From Hydrogenophaga pseudoflava NBRC 102511 (GTDB taxonomy: Bacteria; Pseudomonadota; Gammaproteobacteria; Burkholderiales; Burkholderiaceae_C), in assembly GCF_001592285.1 (NCBI RefSeq), contig NZ_BCWQ01000001.1, positions 496,001-560,000 of the forward strand: a stretch of 64,000 bases of DNA. The letters run 5' to 3'. Positions 1 to 10,036 of the stretch are shown one piece after another; position 1 is the stretch's first letter, and the number at the start of each line of letters is the position of its first letter. The notes under the pieces were generated by a model. It was given only the letters and a program-made list of their open reading frames with translations, was not told the origin of the DNA and made no database searches. Position numbers and translations under genes: made by a program.

Positions 1-1
1 C

Positions 2-2530
2 ATCGAGAACCGCGACCTGCTCGACCCCGACCGGCCGCAGATGAACCCGGCGGTCGACTGGGTGCGCTTCACCCGCGCGGTGCTGGGCCAGCTGGCCAGC
101 CGCATCGACGCCGACATGGACAGCCCCGGCGGCAGCACCCTGGCCACCCAGATCGAAAAGTACCGCCACTCGCCCGATGGCTTCACGCAGGATGCCCGCG
201 AAAAGCTGCGCCAGATGGCGTCGGCCTCGGTGCGCGCCTACCGGCAGGGTGCCGACACGCTGCCGGTGCGGCGCCAGATCCTGCTGGACTACCTGAACTC
301 CGTGCCGCTGTCGGCGGCGCCTCGCCATGGCGAGGTGCACGGGCTGGGCGACGGCCTGTGGGTGTGGTTCGGGACCGACTTCGAGCGCGCGCGGACGCTG
401 CTGACGCCCGCCCAGGGGCTCGCGGCCGACCCGGCCGAGCGGGCCCAGGTGCTGCGGCAGGTGGTGGCACTCATGGTGGCGCACCGGCGGCCGTCCTGGT
501 ACCTGGCAGAGGGCCGCGAGGAGCTCGACCGGACCACCGACGCCTACCTGCGGCTGCTGGCCGCCGAAGGCCTCATCGACACCGGCTGGCGCGACGCCGC
601 CCTGCGGCAGCGGCTGGTGTTCCGCGACATGACCCGCCAGCCGCCGAAGCTGCCCGCCAGCCCGGGCAAGGGCACGACCGCCGCGCGCAGCCGCCTGGCC
701 GGCTGGCTGGGCACCTCGCTCTACAACCTCGACCGGCTCGACGTCCGCCTCGACACCACGATCAACGCCCCCCTGCAGGACGCGGTGAGCGGCTACCTCG
801 GGCGCCTGGGCGACCCCGAGTTCGCGCGCAGCCAGGGCCTGATCGGCGAGCGCCTGCTGCAGCCCGGCACGCTGGGCGCGGTGCGCTACAGCTTCACCCT
901 GCTCGAACGCACACCCGAGGGCAACCAGGTGCGCGTGCAGACCGACACCACCAACCAGCCGCTGGACATCAACGAAGGCAGCAAGCTCGAACTGGGCTCC
1001 ACCGCCAAGCTGCGGGTGCTGGCGATCTACCTGGAACTTGTTGCCGAACTGCACGCCCGCCTGGCGCCGCAGGAGCCCAGGACCCTGGGCAGCATCGCCT
1101 TCGACCGGCAGGACACGCTCACCCGCTGGGCCGTGCAGCACCTCACCACCAGCCCCGACCGCAGTCTGGACGCCATGCTGGAGGCGGCGCTGGAGCGCCG
1201 GTTCTCGGCCGATCCGGGCGAGCGCTTCTTCACCGGTGGCGGCCTGCACAGCTTCAGCAACTTCAGCGCCGACGACAACACCCGCTCGCCGACGGTGCGC
1301 GAGGCCATGCAGGCCTCGATCAACCTGCCGTTCGTGCGGGTGATGCGCGAGGTGGTGCGCCACACCATGTACCAGGTGCCGGGCAGCACCGCACGCCTGC
1401 TCGAAGACGACCAGGACCCGCGGCGCAGCGCCTACCTGGCGCGCTTTGCCGACCGCGAGGGCCAGACTTTCCTGCGCCGCTTCTGGCGCAAGACCGACCA
1501 GCGCAACCCGGCCGAGCTGCGCGCCCTGCTGCTGGACGGCCTGCGCCCCACGCCCGAGCGGCTGGCCGCGGTGTTCCGCTATCTGGAGCCAGAGGCACCG
1601 GCGGATGCGCTCGGGACCTTCCTGCGCGAGCGCCTGGGCGAGAAGGCACCCGACGCGGCGCGGGTGGCGCGCCTGCACGAGCGTTTCGCGCCCGGCGCGC
1701 TGGACCTGCCCGACCGCGGCTACGTGGCCGGCGTGCACCCGCTCGAACTCTGGCTGGTGGCCTACCGGCTGCAGCACCCCGGCGCCAGCCTGGCGCAGGC
1801 GCTGGAGGCGAGTGCCGACGAGCGGCAGGCGGTCTACGGCTGGCTGTTCCGCACCCGGGTCAAGAGTGCGCAGGACACCCGCATCTACACGCTGCTGGAA
1901 GTGGAAGCCTTCCTCGACATCCACAGCCGCTGGGCGCGGCTGGGCTACCCCTTCGGCCACCTGGTGCCCTCGCTGGCGACCGCGCTGGGCAGCTCGGGCG
2001 ACCGGCCGGCGGCCCTGGCCGAGCTGATGGGCATCATCGTCAACGACGGGGTGCGCCTGCCCACCCGCCACATCTCCGGCCTGCACCTGGCCGCTGACAC
2101 GCCCTGGGAGACGTCGCTGGGCCGCACGGCGACGCAGGGCGAGCGCGTGATGGCGCCGGAGGTGGCGCGGGCGCTGCGCAAGGCCCTGTCCGAGGTGGTG
2201 GAGCGGGGCACCGCGCGGCGCCTGTCCGGCAGCTTCAGGACCGAGGGTGGCGAGGACCTGTCGCCGGGCGGCAAGACCGGCACTGGCGACAACCGTGTGG
2301 TGGTGCGCGGGCGCGCCACGCTGGCGCTCAACCGCACCGCCACCTTCGTCTTCCACCTCGGACCGCGCTACTTCGGCAGCCTCACCGCCTATGTGGTGGG
2401 GCCGGATGCCGCGAAGTACCGCTTCACCTCGGGGCTGCCGGTGCAGATCCTGACGTCGATGGGGCCGGGCCTCATGCCCTATCTGGATGGCACCCAGGGC
2501 CGGGCCTGCCCGGTCACGCCGCGCCCTTGA
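2..2530 (+). CDS. Transglycosylase/transpeptidase (PBP1-like), 5' end cut by window
   Basis: Bifunctional penicillin-binding-protein-like enzyme that would polymerise and cross-link peptidoglycan at the periplasmic face. The reading frame is open to the left window edge, so the N-terminus is missing; it already codes for protein before the first visible ATG at 41. GT51 hallmarks lie at the start (ENRDLLD, then NPAVDW and GGSTLATQIEKYRHSP). A transpeptidase-like second half carries an SxxK-type STAK and a KTGTGDN motif near residue 750 counted from the ATG at 41. More than 830 residues are visible, so this is a large protein with a long insert between the two parts. Its 3' end runs to the convergent AraC gene. 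Family assignment is firm; the exact PBP class is not. Confidence 0.85.
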   Translation: MENRDLLDPDRPQMNPAVDWVRFTRAVLGQLASRIDADMDSPGGSTLATQIEKYRHSPDGFTQDAREKLRQMASASVRAYRQGADTLPVRRQILLDYLNSVPLSAAPRHGEVHGLGDGLWVWFGTDFERARTLLTPAQGLAADPAERAQVLRQVVALMVAHRRPSWYLAEGREELDRTTDAYLRLLAAEGLIDTGWRDAALRQRLVFRDMTRQPPKLPASPGKGTTAARSRLAGWLGTSLYNLDRLDVRLDTTINAPLQDAVSGYLGRLGDPEFARSQGLIGERLLQPGTLGAVRYSFTLLERTPEGNQVRVQTDTTNQPLDINEGSKLELGSTAKLRVLAIYLELVAELHARLAPQEPRTLGSIAFDRQDTLTRWAVQHLTTSPDRSLDAMLEAALERRFSADPGERFFTGGGLHSFSNFSADDNTRSPTVREAMQASINLPFVRVMREVVRHTMYQVPGSTARLLEDDQDPRRSAYLARFADREGQTFLRRFWRKTDQRNPAELRALLLDGLRPTPERLAAVFRYLEPEAPADALGTFLRERLGEKAPDAARVARLHERFAPGALDLPDRGYVAGVHPLELWLVAYRLQHPGASLAQALEASADERQAVYGWLFRTRVKSAQDTRIYTLLEVEAFLDIHSRWARLGYPFGHLVPSLATALGSSGDRPAALAELMGIIVNDGVRLPTRHISGLHLAADTPWETSLGRTATQGERVMAPEVARALRKALSEVVERGTARRLSGSFRTEGGEDLSPGGKTGTGDNRVVVRGRATLALNRTATFVFHLGPRYFGSLTAYVVGPDAAKYRFTSGLPVQILTSMGPGLMPYLDGTQGRACPVTPRP

Positions 2531-3449
2531 AGCGCGTGAGGCTCTGGCGCCGGAACTCGGTGGGCGTCATGCCCTTGATTTCCAGAAAGCGCCGGTTGAA
2601 GTTGGCCACGTTGTTGAAGCCGACCTCGTAGCAGATGTGGGTGACCTGCTGGTCGGTGTCCATCAGCAGCTGGCAGGCGCGGCTGATGCGCACGCGGTTG
2701 ACGAAGTCGGTGAAGGTGTTGCCGGTGGCCTTGCGGAAGAAGCGGCTGAAGCGGCTCTCGCTCATGCCCAGCTCGGCCGCCAGTGCGCCGGCCGAGTGGT
2801 CGTCGGCCAGGTGGTCGGTGATGCGGCTGACCACGGCGTGGATCTGGTCGATGGAGGCATCGTCGTCGTCGCTCTGCAGCTGCACGCTGGAGAGCAGCCG
2901 GTAGTCGGTGCAGGCCGTGAGGTCGGCCAGGTAGTCGCAGAAGGCGGTGAGCCGCCGCAGGCCGCGCGCGTTCTTGACGCGGTGCCAGTGCCGCTCGGCC
3001 GCCTCGGACAGGCCGAAGAACTCGATGCCGTGTTTGGCGCGCTCCAGCAGGGGCAGCACCTCGCGCAGCTCGGGGATGGTTTCTGCGGCGCGGGTCAGGG
3101 GCTCGTGGGTGAACTGGATCACCAGGTCGCGCTGGGCCACGCCGCCTTCGGGCATGTCCATGGTGACCCAGTTGTGCGGCAGGCGCGGGCCGGTGAGCAC
3201 CAGCTGGCCGGCCTGGAAGGGGCCGATCCAGTCGCCCACGAACACCTTGCCGCTGGTGCTTGTGATCAGGTGCAGCTCGTACTCGTCGTGGTAGTGCCAG
3301 CGCGCCAGCGGCGTCGGGAAGCCGTGGGAGAGACAGCGCACGAAGCCGACATCCGACGACAGCTCGTAGCCCAGGTCGGGCGAGCGCACGAACTCGTGTT
3401 CCAGCTCGGGCTTGAGCTGGCGCGGGGCGGTGGGCACTTTCACGGTCAT
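2514..3449 (-). CDS. AraC family transcriptional regulator of the polyol operon
   Basis: Predicted DNA-binding activator of 311 residues. The N-terminal half looks like a cupin-type sensor (WHYHDEYELHLI near residue 65). The C-terminal hundred residues are a double helix-turn-helix AraC domain with the typical ending HICYEVGFNNVANFNRRFLE. I chose the ATG at 3449 because a GGAG sits about six bases upstream; a GTG at 3473 would add eight residues but has no ribosome site. It is the last gene of a run transcribed leftward that encodes a polyol ABC transporter and two dehydrogenases, so it most likely senses a sugar alcohol and activates that operon. Its 3' end overlaps the convergent PBP gene by 17 bases. 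Confidence 0.87.
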   Translation of the reverse strand: MTVKVPTAPRQLKPELEHEFVRSPDLGYELSSDVGFVRCLSHGFPTPLARWHYHDEYELHLITSTSGKVFVGDWIGPFQAGQLVLTGPRLPHNWVTMDMPEGGVAQRDLVIQFTHEPLTRAAETIPELREVLPLLERAKHGIEFFGLSEAAERHWHRVKNARGLRRLTAFCDYLADLTACTDYRLLSSVQLQSDDDDASIDQIHAVVSRITDHLADDHSAGALAAELGMSESRFSRFFRKATGNTFTDFVNRVRISRACQLLMDTDQQVTHICYEVGFNNVANFNRRFLEIKGMTPTEFRRQSLTRFKGAA

Positions 3450-3488
3450 GGCGGGCTCCGGCGGCGGTGGCACCTAAGTTACACCGGT

Positions 3489-4880
3489 TCAGGCCCTGGC
3501 GCGTTCCGCCACGAAGGCCTGCACGCGGGCAAAGGCCTTGCGCAGGGTCTCGACCAGTTGCGGGTGGCCGGCCATTTCGCCCCAGAGCGTGGTGTCGGCG
3601 GCGTAGGCGGCCACCGGGTCGGCCGCGTCGCAGATGGCGTGCGCCACGGCCGGGTCCATGGCCTGGTCCTGGTAGGTGTAGGGGATCTGCCCGGCGTGCC
3701 AGCGCTGCAGGTAGGCCAGGAACAGTGCGGGCAGCAGGGCCACGCTGTCGAAGCTGCCGCCGCGGGCCAGCTGGTCGCGGATGGTGGGCGCGATCATGCC
3801 GGGGATCTTGGAAAAGGCGTCCATGGCCACGCGCTGGTTGGTGTCGGCGATGGCGGGGTTGCCGAAGCGGTCGAGCACCACGTCGCGGTACTGCTCCAGG
3901 TTGATTGGGCAGGGCAGCAGAACCGGGATGGCGTCGTCGGTCACGTAGTCGTAGGCCATCTTCCGGATGGCGGCGTCGTGCGTGCCTTCGTGGATGTAGA
4001 GGTAGCCCGCCAGCGTGCCGGCCCAGGCGATGCAGCTGTGCGTGGCATTCAGCAGGCGGATCTTGGCCTCCTCGTGGGCCTGCACCGAGTTCACCATCTC
4101 GACCCCGACCTTTTCCCACTCGGGGCGACCGGCGATGAAGTTGTCCTCGATCACCCACTGGATGAAGCTCTCGCCCATGAGGGCGGCCTTGTCGTCCCAG
4201 CCGGTGGCGGCCTTGACGCGTTCGGCCACGTCGGGCGTGGGGCGGGGCGTGATGCGGTCGACCATGGCGTTGGGGCTGCGGGTGTGTTCCTGCACCCAGG
4301 CCTTGAGGGCCGTGTCCCCCAGCGCGTCGATGAACTGCAGCAGGCCGCCGCGCGAGCGTTCGCCGTTGTGGCGCAGGTTGTCGCAGTTCATCAGCGTGAC
4401 GGCGCCACCGCCCGCCTTCATGCGCGCGCGCAGGATGCTGACCAGGCCGCCGTAGATGGTGTGGCCGGCCTGGCCCGCCTTCACGGCCTCCAGGTCGGCG
4501 CGCAGGTCGGGGAAGGTGGCCCAGTCCAACTGGTTGTTTGCGTCGAGGTAGTAACCGGCTTCGGTGACGGTGAAGCTGATGATGCGGGTGGCCGGGTCGG
4601 CGCCGGTGGCGATCAGCGGGGCCAGGTCGTCCTGGTAGGGGATCACGCGCTGGATCGATTCGATGACCGTGTAGCTGCGTTGCCCCTGGGGCGTGACGGT
4701 CTCCAGCGTGTAGCGGCCGCCCTGGGCCTGCAGGGCGGCGATGGTCTCGGCCATGTCGGGGCGCAGATTGCCGCCGGCGATGGCCCAGCGCAGATCGCCT
4801 TGCTGGCGCAGCTGGTGGATGTAGACGGCCTGGTGGGCGCGGTGGAACGAGCCCAGGCCCAGGTGCAGGATGAAGTTCAT
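3489..4880 (-). CDS. Mannitol dehydrogenase family protein (polyol 4/5-dehydrogenase)
   Basis: Cytosolic NAD-dependent long-chain polyol dehydrogenase of 463 residues, usual for the mannitol, arabinitol and fructuronate reductase family. The N-terminus (LGLGSFHRAHQAVY) is the dinucleotide-binding start of this family, and the active-site signature with Asn and His is seen in RLLNATHSCIAW. Members oxidise D-mannitol to fructose or D-arabinitol to xylulose; the sequence does not let me choose. The start is the ATG at 4880, where homology begins; the frame stays open upstream but runs into the next gene. It lies 26 bases behind the short-chain dehydrogenase and ahead of araC in the same operon. 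Confidence 0.9.
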   Translation of the reverse strand: MNFILHLGLGSFHRAHQAVYIHQLRQQGDLRWAIAGGNLRPDMAETIAALQAQGGRYTLETVTPQGQRSYTVIESIQRVIPYQDDLAPLIATGADPATRIISFTVTEAGYYLDANNQLDWATFPDLRADLEAVKAGQAGHTIYGGLVSILRARMKAGGGAVTLMNCDNLRHNGERSRGGLLQFIDALGDTALKAWVQEHTRSPNAMVDRITPRPTPDVAERVKAATGWDDKAALMGESFIQWVIEDNFIAGRPEWEKVGVEMVNSVQAHEEAKIRLLNATHSCIAWAGTLAGYLYIHEGTHDAAIRKMAYDYVTDDAIPVLLPCPINLEQYRDVVLDRFGNPAIADTNQRVAMDAFSKIPGMIAPTIRDQLARGGSFDSVALLPALFLAYLQRWHAGQIPYTYQDQAMDPAVAHAICDAADPVAAYAADTTLWGEMAGHPQLVETLRKAFARVQAFVAERARA

Positions 4881-4906
4881 GGTGCGTCGGTGAAAAGGGG
4901 GACGTG

Positions 4907-5641
4907 TCAGAGGTCGAAGTTCGTGGGCATGAGCACGACGTCGCGGATGGTCATGCCGCGCGGGCGGGTGAGCATGAACAGCAGCACCTCGGCCACCTCG
5001 GCGGCTTCGATCAGGCTGCCGCTGGCCTTGGCCTCGGCGAGTTTTTCTGCCGGCCAGTCGGACAGCAGCGAGGTGATGACCGGTCCCGGCGAGACCGAGC
5101 CGAGGCGGATGCCGTGTTTGAACATCTGCCGCCGCACGGTCTGCACGAAGCAGTCGATGGCCCACTTGGACGAGGCGTAGACCGGCTCCCAGGGCGTGGG
5201 GAAGTGCGCGGCCAGCGAACTGGTGACGAGGATGTCGCCCGTGCCGCGGCCGATCATGTGCGGCAGCACGTTGTGCACGTTCTTCATCACCACGTTCACG
5301 TTCAGGTTCAGCATGCGGTCGATGGCCTCGGGCGTGGTGTCCAGCAGGTCGCCGCCGACGTAGAGGCCGGCGTTCGCATGGAAAATGTCCAGCTGGCCGG
5401 TCAGCGCCAGCGTGCGCTCCAGCAGACTGTTGCACTGCGCCGGGTCCAGCAGGTCCAGCACCAGGGGCAGGGCGTGGTCGCCGATGGCGGCGCAGGCCTT
5501 GTCCAGCGCGGCGGCGTCGCGGTCGATCAGCAGCACGCGGGCGCCGGCGTCGGCCATGGCCTTCGCGCTGGCGAAGCCGATGCCGGAGGCAGCGCCGGTG
5601 ATGGCCGCGGTTTTGTGTTGCAGGGGAAACGATGGGCTCAT
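4907..5641 (-). CDS. Short-chain dehydrogenase/reductase, polyol type
   Basis: Classical SDR of 244 residues. It has the glycine-rich cofactor motif TGAASGIG near residue 15, the NAG-like NANAGLY, the catalytic Ser in VTSSLAAH, and the YxxxK motif as YASSKWA. An Asp after the second beta strand (LLIDRD) points to NAD rather than NADP. SDRs in such operons usually oxidise sorbitol, ribitol or xylitol to the ketose; the substrate here is inferred from neighbours only. It sits four bases after the ABC ATPase gene and before the mannitol-type dehydrogenase, so the operon carries two polyol oxidation routes. Confidence 0.87.
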   Translation of the reverse strand: MSPSFPLQHKTAAITGAASGIGFASAKAMADAGARVLLIDRDAAALDKACAAIGDHALPLVLDLLDPAQCNSLLERTLALTGQLDIFHANAGLYVGGDLLDTTPEAIDRMLNLNVNVVMKNVHNVLPHMIGRGTGDILVTSSLAAHFPTPWEPVYASSKWAIDCFVQTVRRQMFKHGIRLGSVSPGPVITSLLSDWPAEKLAEAKASGSLIEAAEVAEVLLFMLTRPRGMTIRDVVLMPTNFDL

Positions 5642-5645
5642 GGCG

Positions 5646-6689
<1,044 letters not shown>

Positions 6690-6717
6690 GGTGGTCTCTT
6701 GTCTCTCTTGAATGGGG

Positions 6718-7548
6718 TTACTTCACAGCGCCGAACGTGAGGCCCTGGACGAGCTGCTTCTGGCTGAACCAGCCGAAGACCACGATGGGGGCAATCGCCA
6801 TGAGCGAGGCGGCGGACAGCTTGGCCCAGAACAGGCCTTCGGGGCTGGAGTAGCTGGCGATCAGCGTGGCCAGCGTGCCGGCCTTGGCCGAGCTGAGGTT
6901 GAGCGACCAGAAGGCCTCGTTCCAGCTCAGCACCAGGCACAGCAGGCCGGTGGAGGCCAGGCCGCCCATGCCCAGCGGCAGCAGCACCTTGGTGGCCTCC
7001 TGCCAGAGGGTGGCGCCGTCCATGCGCGCGGCCTCCAGGATCTCGTGCGGGATCTCCTTGAACGAGGAGTACAGCATCCAGACCATGATCGGCAGGTTGG
7101 ACAGCGTGAACACGATGATCAGGCCCAGCTGCGTGTCCAGCAGCTGGCTCTTCTGCGCCATCACGTAGATCGGCACCAGGGCGCCCACCGCCGGCATCAT
7201 CTTGGTGGAGAGCATCCACATCAGGATGTCCTTGTCGCGCTTGCCCTTGTGGAAGGCCATCGCGTAGGCCGCGGGCGCGGCAATCGCCAGGCCCAGCAGG
7301 GTGGATACCACGCTGGTGACCACCGAGTTCCAGGCGTAGTGCAGGTAGTCGCTGCGTTCCTGCACCTCGTGGAAGTTTTCCAGTGTGGGCGAGAAGAACA
7401 GCTCGGGCGGCACCGCGATGGCCTGCAGCTCGGTCTTGAACGCTGTCAGCAGCAGCCAGCCCAGCGGGAAGAACAGCAGCAGGGCCACGGCCCAGGCGGC
7501 CACGGTGCGCACCGCGTAGGCGGGGGTGAAGGTGGATTGACGTGCCAT
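6718..7548 (-). CDS. Carbohydrate ABC transporter permease (SmoG/MtlG-like)
   Basis: Inner-membrane permease of 276 residues with about six hydrophobic segments, starting with one near residues 15-35. The EAA loop that docks the ATPase is seen as EAARMDGATLWQEATKVLLPL. Members of this family are the shorter MalG-like partner in polyol and sugar importers. It starts ten bases after the stop of the other permease, as expected for subunits made in equal amounts. Confidence 0.92.
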   Translation of the reverse strand: MARQSTFTPAYAVRTVAAWAVALLLFFPLGWLLLTAFKTELQAIAVPPELFFSPTLENFHEVQERSDYLHYAWNSVVTSVVSTLLGLAIAAPAAYAMAFHKGKRDKDILMWMLSTKMMPAVGALVPIYVMAQKSQLLDTQLGLIIVFTLSNLPIMVWMLYSSFKEIPHEILEAARMDGATLWQEATKVLLPLGMGGLASTGLLCLVLSWNEAFWSLNLSSAKAGTLATLIASYSSPEGLFWAKLSAASLMAIAPIVVFGWFSQKQLVQGLTFGAVK

Positions 7549-7558
7549 GGGATGGGCC

Positions 7559-8437
7559 TTATTTGTCGAGGTTCTTGCCGACCATGCGGATCAGGAAGAT
7601 CGCGGCGATGTTGGCCAGCACGACGGCGAACAGGGCACCGGCCGAGGCCACACCGGCGTCGAAGTTCAGCAGCGCCTGCTTGAAGATCAGGAAGGCCACG
7701 TTGGTGCTGGCGTCGCCCGGGCCGCCACCGGTGGTGGTGTAGATCTCGGCGAAGACGCTGAGCAGGAAGATCAGCTCGATCATCACGACCACGGCCACCG
7801 AGCGGCCCAGGTGCGGGATGTAGAGGTAGCGCAGCTGCTGGCCGTAGGTGGCGCCGTCCATGCGCGCGGCTTCCAGCTGCTCGCGGTCCATGCTCTGCAG
7901 CGCGGTCATGAAGATCAGCGTGGCAAACGGCAGCCACTGCCAGCTCACCATCACGATCACCGAGAACAGCGGGTGGTCGGTGAGCCAGTCCACCGGCGCG
8001 GCGCCGAAGAAGGCCCAGACCTGGGCCAGCACGCCGTAGATCGGGTTCATCATCATGTTCTTCCACATCAGCGCGTTGACCGTGGGCATGACGAAGAAGG
8101 GCGAGATCAGCAGCACGCGCACCAGGCCGCGGCCGGCGAAGGGCTCGTTGATCAGCAGGGCGATGGCCACGCCCAGGATCACGGTGATCAGGATCACGCT
8201 GCCCAGCAGCAGGATGGTGTTGATCACCGAGGTCGTGAACGACGGATCGGTCACGAAGTATTCGAAGTTCTCCAGCCCGACGAAGCCGCTCTGGTCGGGC
8301 TGCATCAGGTTGTAGCGGATGACGGAGAAATAGATCGTCATCACCAGCGGCACGATCATCCACAGGAAGAGCGTGGCCACTGCGGGCGTCAGCAGCAGAC
8401 GCGGCAGGGTGCGCGATGTGGGGCGGTTCATGGCCAT
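7559..8437 (-). CDS. Carbohydrate ABC transporter permease (SmoF/MtlF-like)
   Basis: MalF-like inner-membrane permease of 292 residues with six predicted membrane segments. Its EAA loop reads EAARMDGATYGQQLRYLYIP. Two in-frame ATGs, at 8437 and 8431, are both possible starts and neither has a strong ribosome site. It pairs with the permease at 6718-7548. It is separated from the upstream binding-protein gene by a 74-base spacer holding a strong hairpin, which probably lowers its expression relative to the binding protein. Confidence 0.91.
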   Translation of the reverse strand: MAMNRPTSRTLPRLLLTPAVATLFLWMIVPLVMTIYFSVIRYNLMQPDQSGFVGLENFEYFVTDPSFTTSVINTILLLGSVILITVILGVAIALLINEPFAGRGLVRVLLISPFFVMPTVNALMWKNMMMNPIYGVLAQVWAFFGAAPVDWLTDHPLFSVIVMVSWQWLPFATLIFMTALQSMDREQLEAARMDGATYGQQLRYLYIPHLGRSVAVVVMIELIFLLSVFAEIYTTTGGGPGDASTNVAFLIFKQALLNFDAGVASAGALFAVVLANIAAIFLIRMVGKNLDK

Positions 8438-8455
8438 GGACGTGAGAGGGGAAAG

Positions 8456-8482
8456 CCCCTCCCCCGCGGGCGGGAGAGGGGG
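8456..8482 (-). terminator. GC-rich hairpin after the polyol binding-protein gene (attenuator)
   Basis: A near-perfect inverted repeat of C-rich and G-rich arms, followed on the minus strand by CTTTCCCC. A second, smaller hairpin (CAGACC, six-base loop, GGTCTG) lies at 8487-8504. Both sit between the binding-protein stop and the first permease start. In sugar ABC operons such hairpins stabilise the binding-protein message or stop part of the transcription; that role is inferred here. Confidence 0.5.
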
Positions 8483-8511
8483 CGGTCAGACCGTGTGGGG
8501 TCTGTGGTGGC

Positions 8512-9816
8512 TTACTTGTAGTAGCCGGCCTTCTTCATCTCGCGTTCGGCGGCGACCTGCGAGGCTTTGAGCGCGTCGTCCACGCTGGTCTTGCCAGCCA
8601 AAGCAGCGCTCATCTGCTGGCCCACGGCGATGCCGATGGACTGGAACTCCGGAATGGCGGCGAACTGCACGCCGACGTACGGGCTCTTGGGCAGGGTCGA
8701 GTCGGTCGGGTTGGCCGATTCGATGGCCTTGAGCTCGGCCGCGGCGAAGCGGGCCGCCTTCTGGAATTCCGGCGAGGCGTAGGTGCTCTTGCGGGTGCCG
8801 GTGGGCACGTTGGCCCAGCCGTTGGTCTTGGCGACCAGCTGGATGTATTCCTTGCTGGTGGCCCAGGTCACGAACTTCTGGGCGGCGTCGACCTTCTTCG
8901 AGCCGGCCGGGATGGCCAGGTTCCAGGACCACAGCCAGTTCGCACCCTTGGGCGTCACGGCGGTGGGGGCCTGGGCGAAGGCCATCTGGTCGGCCACCTT
9001 CGACTGCTTGGGGTCGCTCACGAAGGAGGCGGCGATGGTGGCGTCGATCCACATGCCGCACTTGCCCGAGTTGGTCAGCGCCAGGATTTCGTTGAAGCTG
9101 TTGTTCGACGAGCCGGGCGGGCCGTAGTTCTTCAGCAGGTCGACGTAGAAGGTGATGGCGTCCTTCCAGGGCTTGCTCTCCAGCTGGGGCTTCCAGCTCA
9201 TGTCGAACCACTGGCCGCCGTGGGTGTTGACCAGGGTGGACAGGAAGGCCATGTTGTCGCCCCAGCCCGGCTTGCCGCGCAGGCAGATGCCGTAGGTGTT
9301 GGGCGGGTTGTGGATCTTGGCGGCCAGCGCCTTGATGTCGGTCCAGGTCGGGTTGTCGGCGACCTTGATGCCGGCCTTGTCGGCCAGGTCCTTGCGGTAC
9401 ATCAGCATGGACGATTCGCCGTAGAACGGGGCGGCGAACAGCTTGCCGTCCACCGTCAGGCCGCCGCGCACCGCGGGCAGCAGGTCGTTCACGTCGTAGG
9501 CGGCGTCGGTCTTGAGCTCGGTGAGCCAGCCCTTCTTGCCCCAGATCGGCGCTTCGTACATGCCGATGGTCATGATGTCGAACTGGCCGCCCTTGGTGGC
9601 GATGTCGGTCGTCACGCGCTGGCGCAGCACGCCTTCTTCCAGCGTGACCCACTTGAGCTTGATGTCGGGGTTGGCGGCCTCGAAGTTCTTCGAGAGCTTC
9701 TGCATCTCGATCATGTGGCCGTTGTTCACGGTCGCGATCACGAGTTCGGTGGCGGCGTTGGCGCCCGCGGCGGCCAGCAGGCCGGCGGCGAACACGGTGG
9801 CAAGGCGGAATTTCAC
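8512..9816 (-). CDS. Polyol/sugar ABC transporter substrate-binding protein
   Basis: Periplasmic binding protein of 434 residues, the size of SmoE/MtlE-type proteins. A signal peptide is clear: MKFRLAT, a hydrophobic stretch, then cleavage after the first ANA near residue 21. The mature part begins TELVIATVNNGHMIEMQKLS and belongs to the family 1 extracellular solute-binding fold. It is the first gene of the leftward polyol operon. The AraC regulator at the far end and two polyol dehydrogenases suggest that it binds sorbitol, mannitol or arabinitol. Confidence 0.92.
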   Translation of the reverse strand: MKFRLATVFAAGLLAAAGANAATELVIATVNNGHMIEMQKLSKNFEAANPDIKLKWVTLEEGVLRQRVTTDIATKGGQFDIMTIGMYEAPIWGKKGWLTELKTDAAYDVNDLLPAVRGGLTVDGKLFAAPFYGESSMLMYRKDLADKAGIKVADNPTWTDIKALAAKIHNPPNTYGICLRGKPGWGDNMAFLSTLVNTHGGQWFDMSWKPQLESKPWKDAITFYVDLLKNYGPPGSSNNSFNEILALTNSGKCGMWIDATIAASFVSDPKQSKVADQMAFAQAPTAVTPKGANWLWSWNLAIPAGSKKVDAAQKFVTWATSKEYIQLVAKTNGWANVPTGTRKSTYASPEFQKAARFAAAELKAIESANPTDSTLPKSPYVGVQFAAIPEFQSIGIAVGQQMSAALAGKTSVDDALKASQVAAEREMKKAGYYK

Positions 9817-10036
9817 AGGGTGTCTCCTGAGGTGGGTGGTGGCGTTCGTCCAGGTTCAACGGTGTCTGAAACCGTGGACCGGATTCTGGGCACCTTCTGA
9901 CCCGCGGTTTGTACGCAAATCGGCCAGATATGTACTTGCTTGCGTTATCAGGCTGGGATTAACCCTAGGTGCCGGCAAAAAGTATGTGCGACCTGCAAAG
10001 CGGTACTTCGCGGGTGCAGCAAGGTATCGAAACGGC
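9817..10036. promoter_or_regulatory. Promoter region of the polyol operon
   Basis: This 220-base gap lies between the start of the binding-protein gene and the stop of the LacI-family gene, so only the polyol operon starts here, on the minus strand. The stretch 9908-9946 is AT-richer than its surroundings and carries the word TGTAC twice (near 9909 and 9931) with similar flanks. Spaced direct half-sites would suit AraC-type binding. I see no clear -35/-10 pair. Confidence 0.3.

Noticed and set aside
2487-5180. Very long open frame opposite the AraC and polyol dehydrogenase genes
   Set aside because: It is Gly/Val/His/Gln-rich, spans two clearly real genes on the other strand, and results from high GC content.
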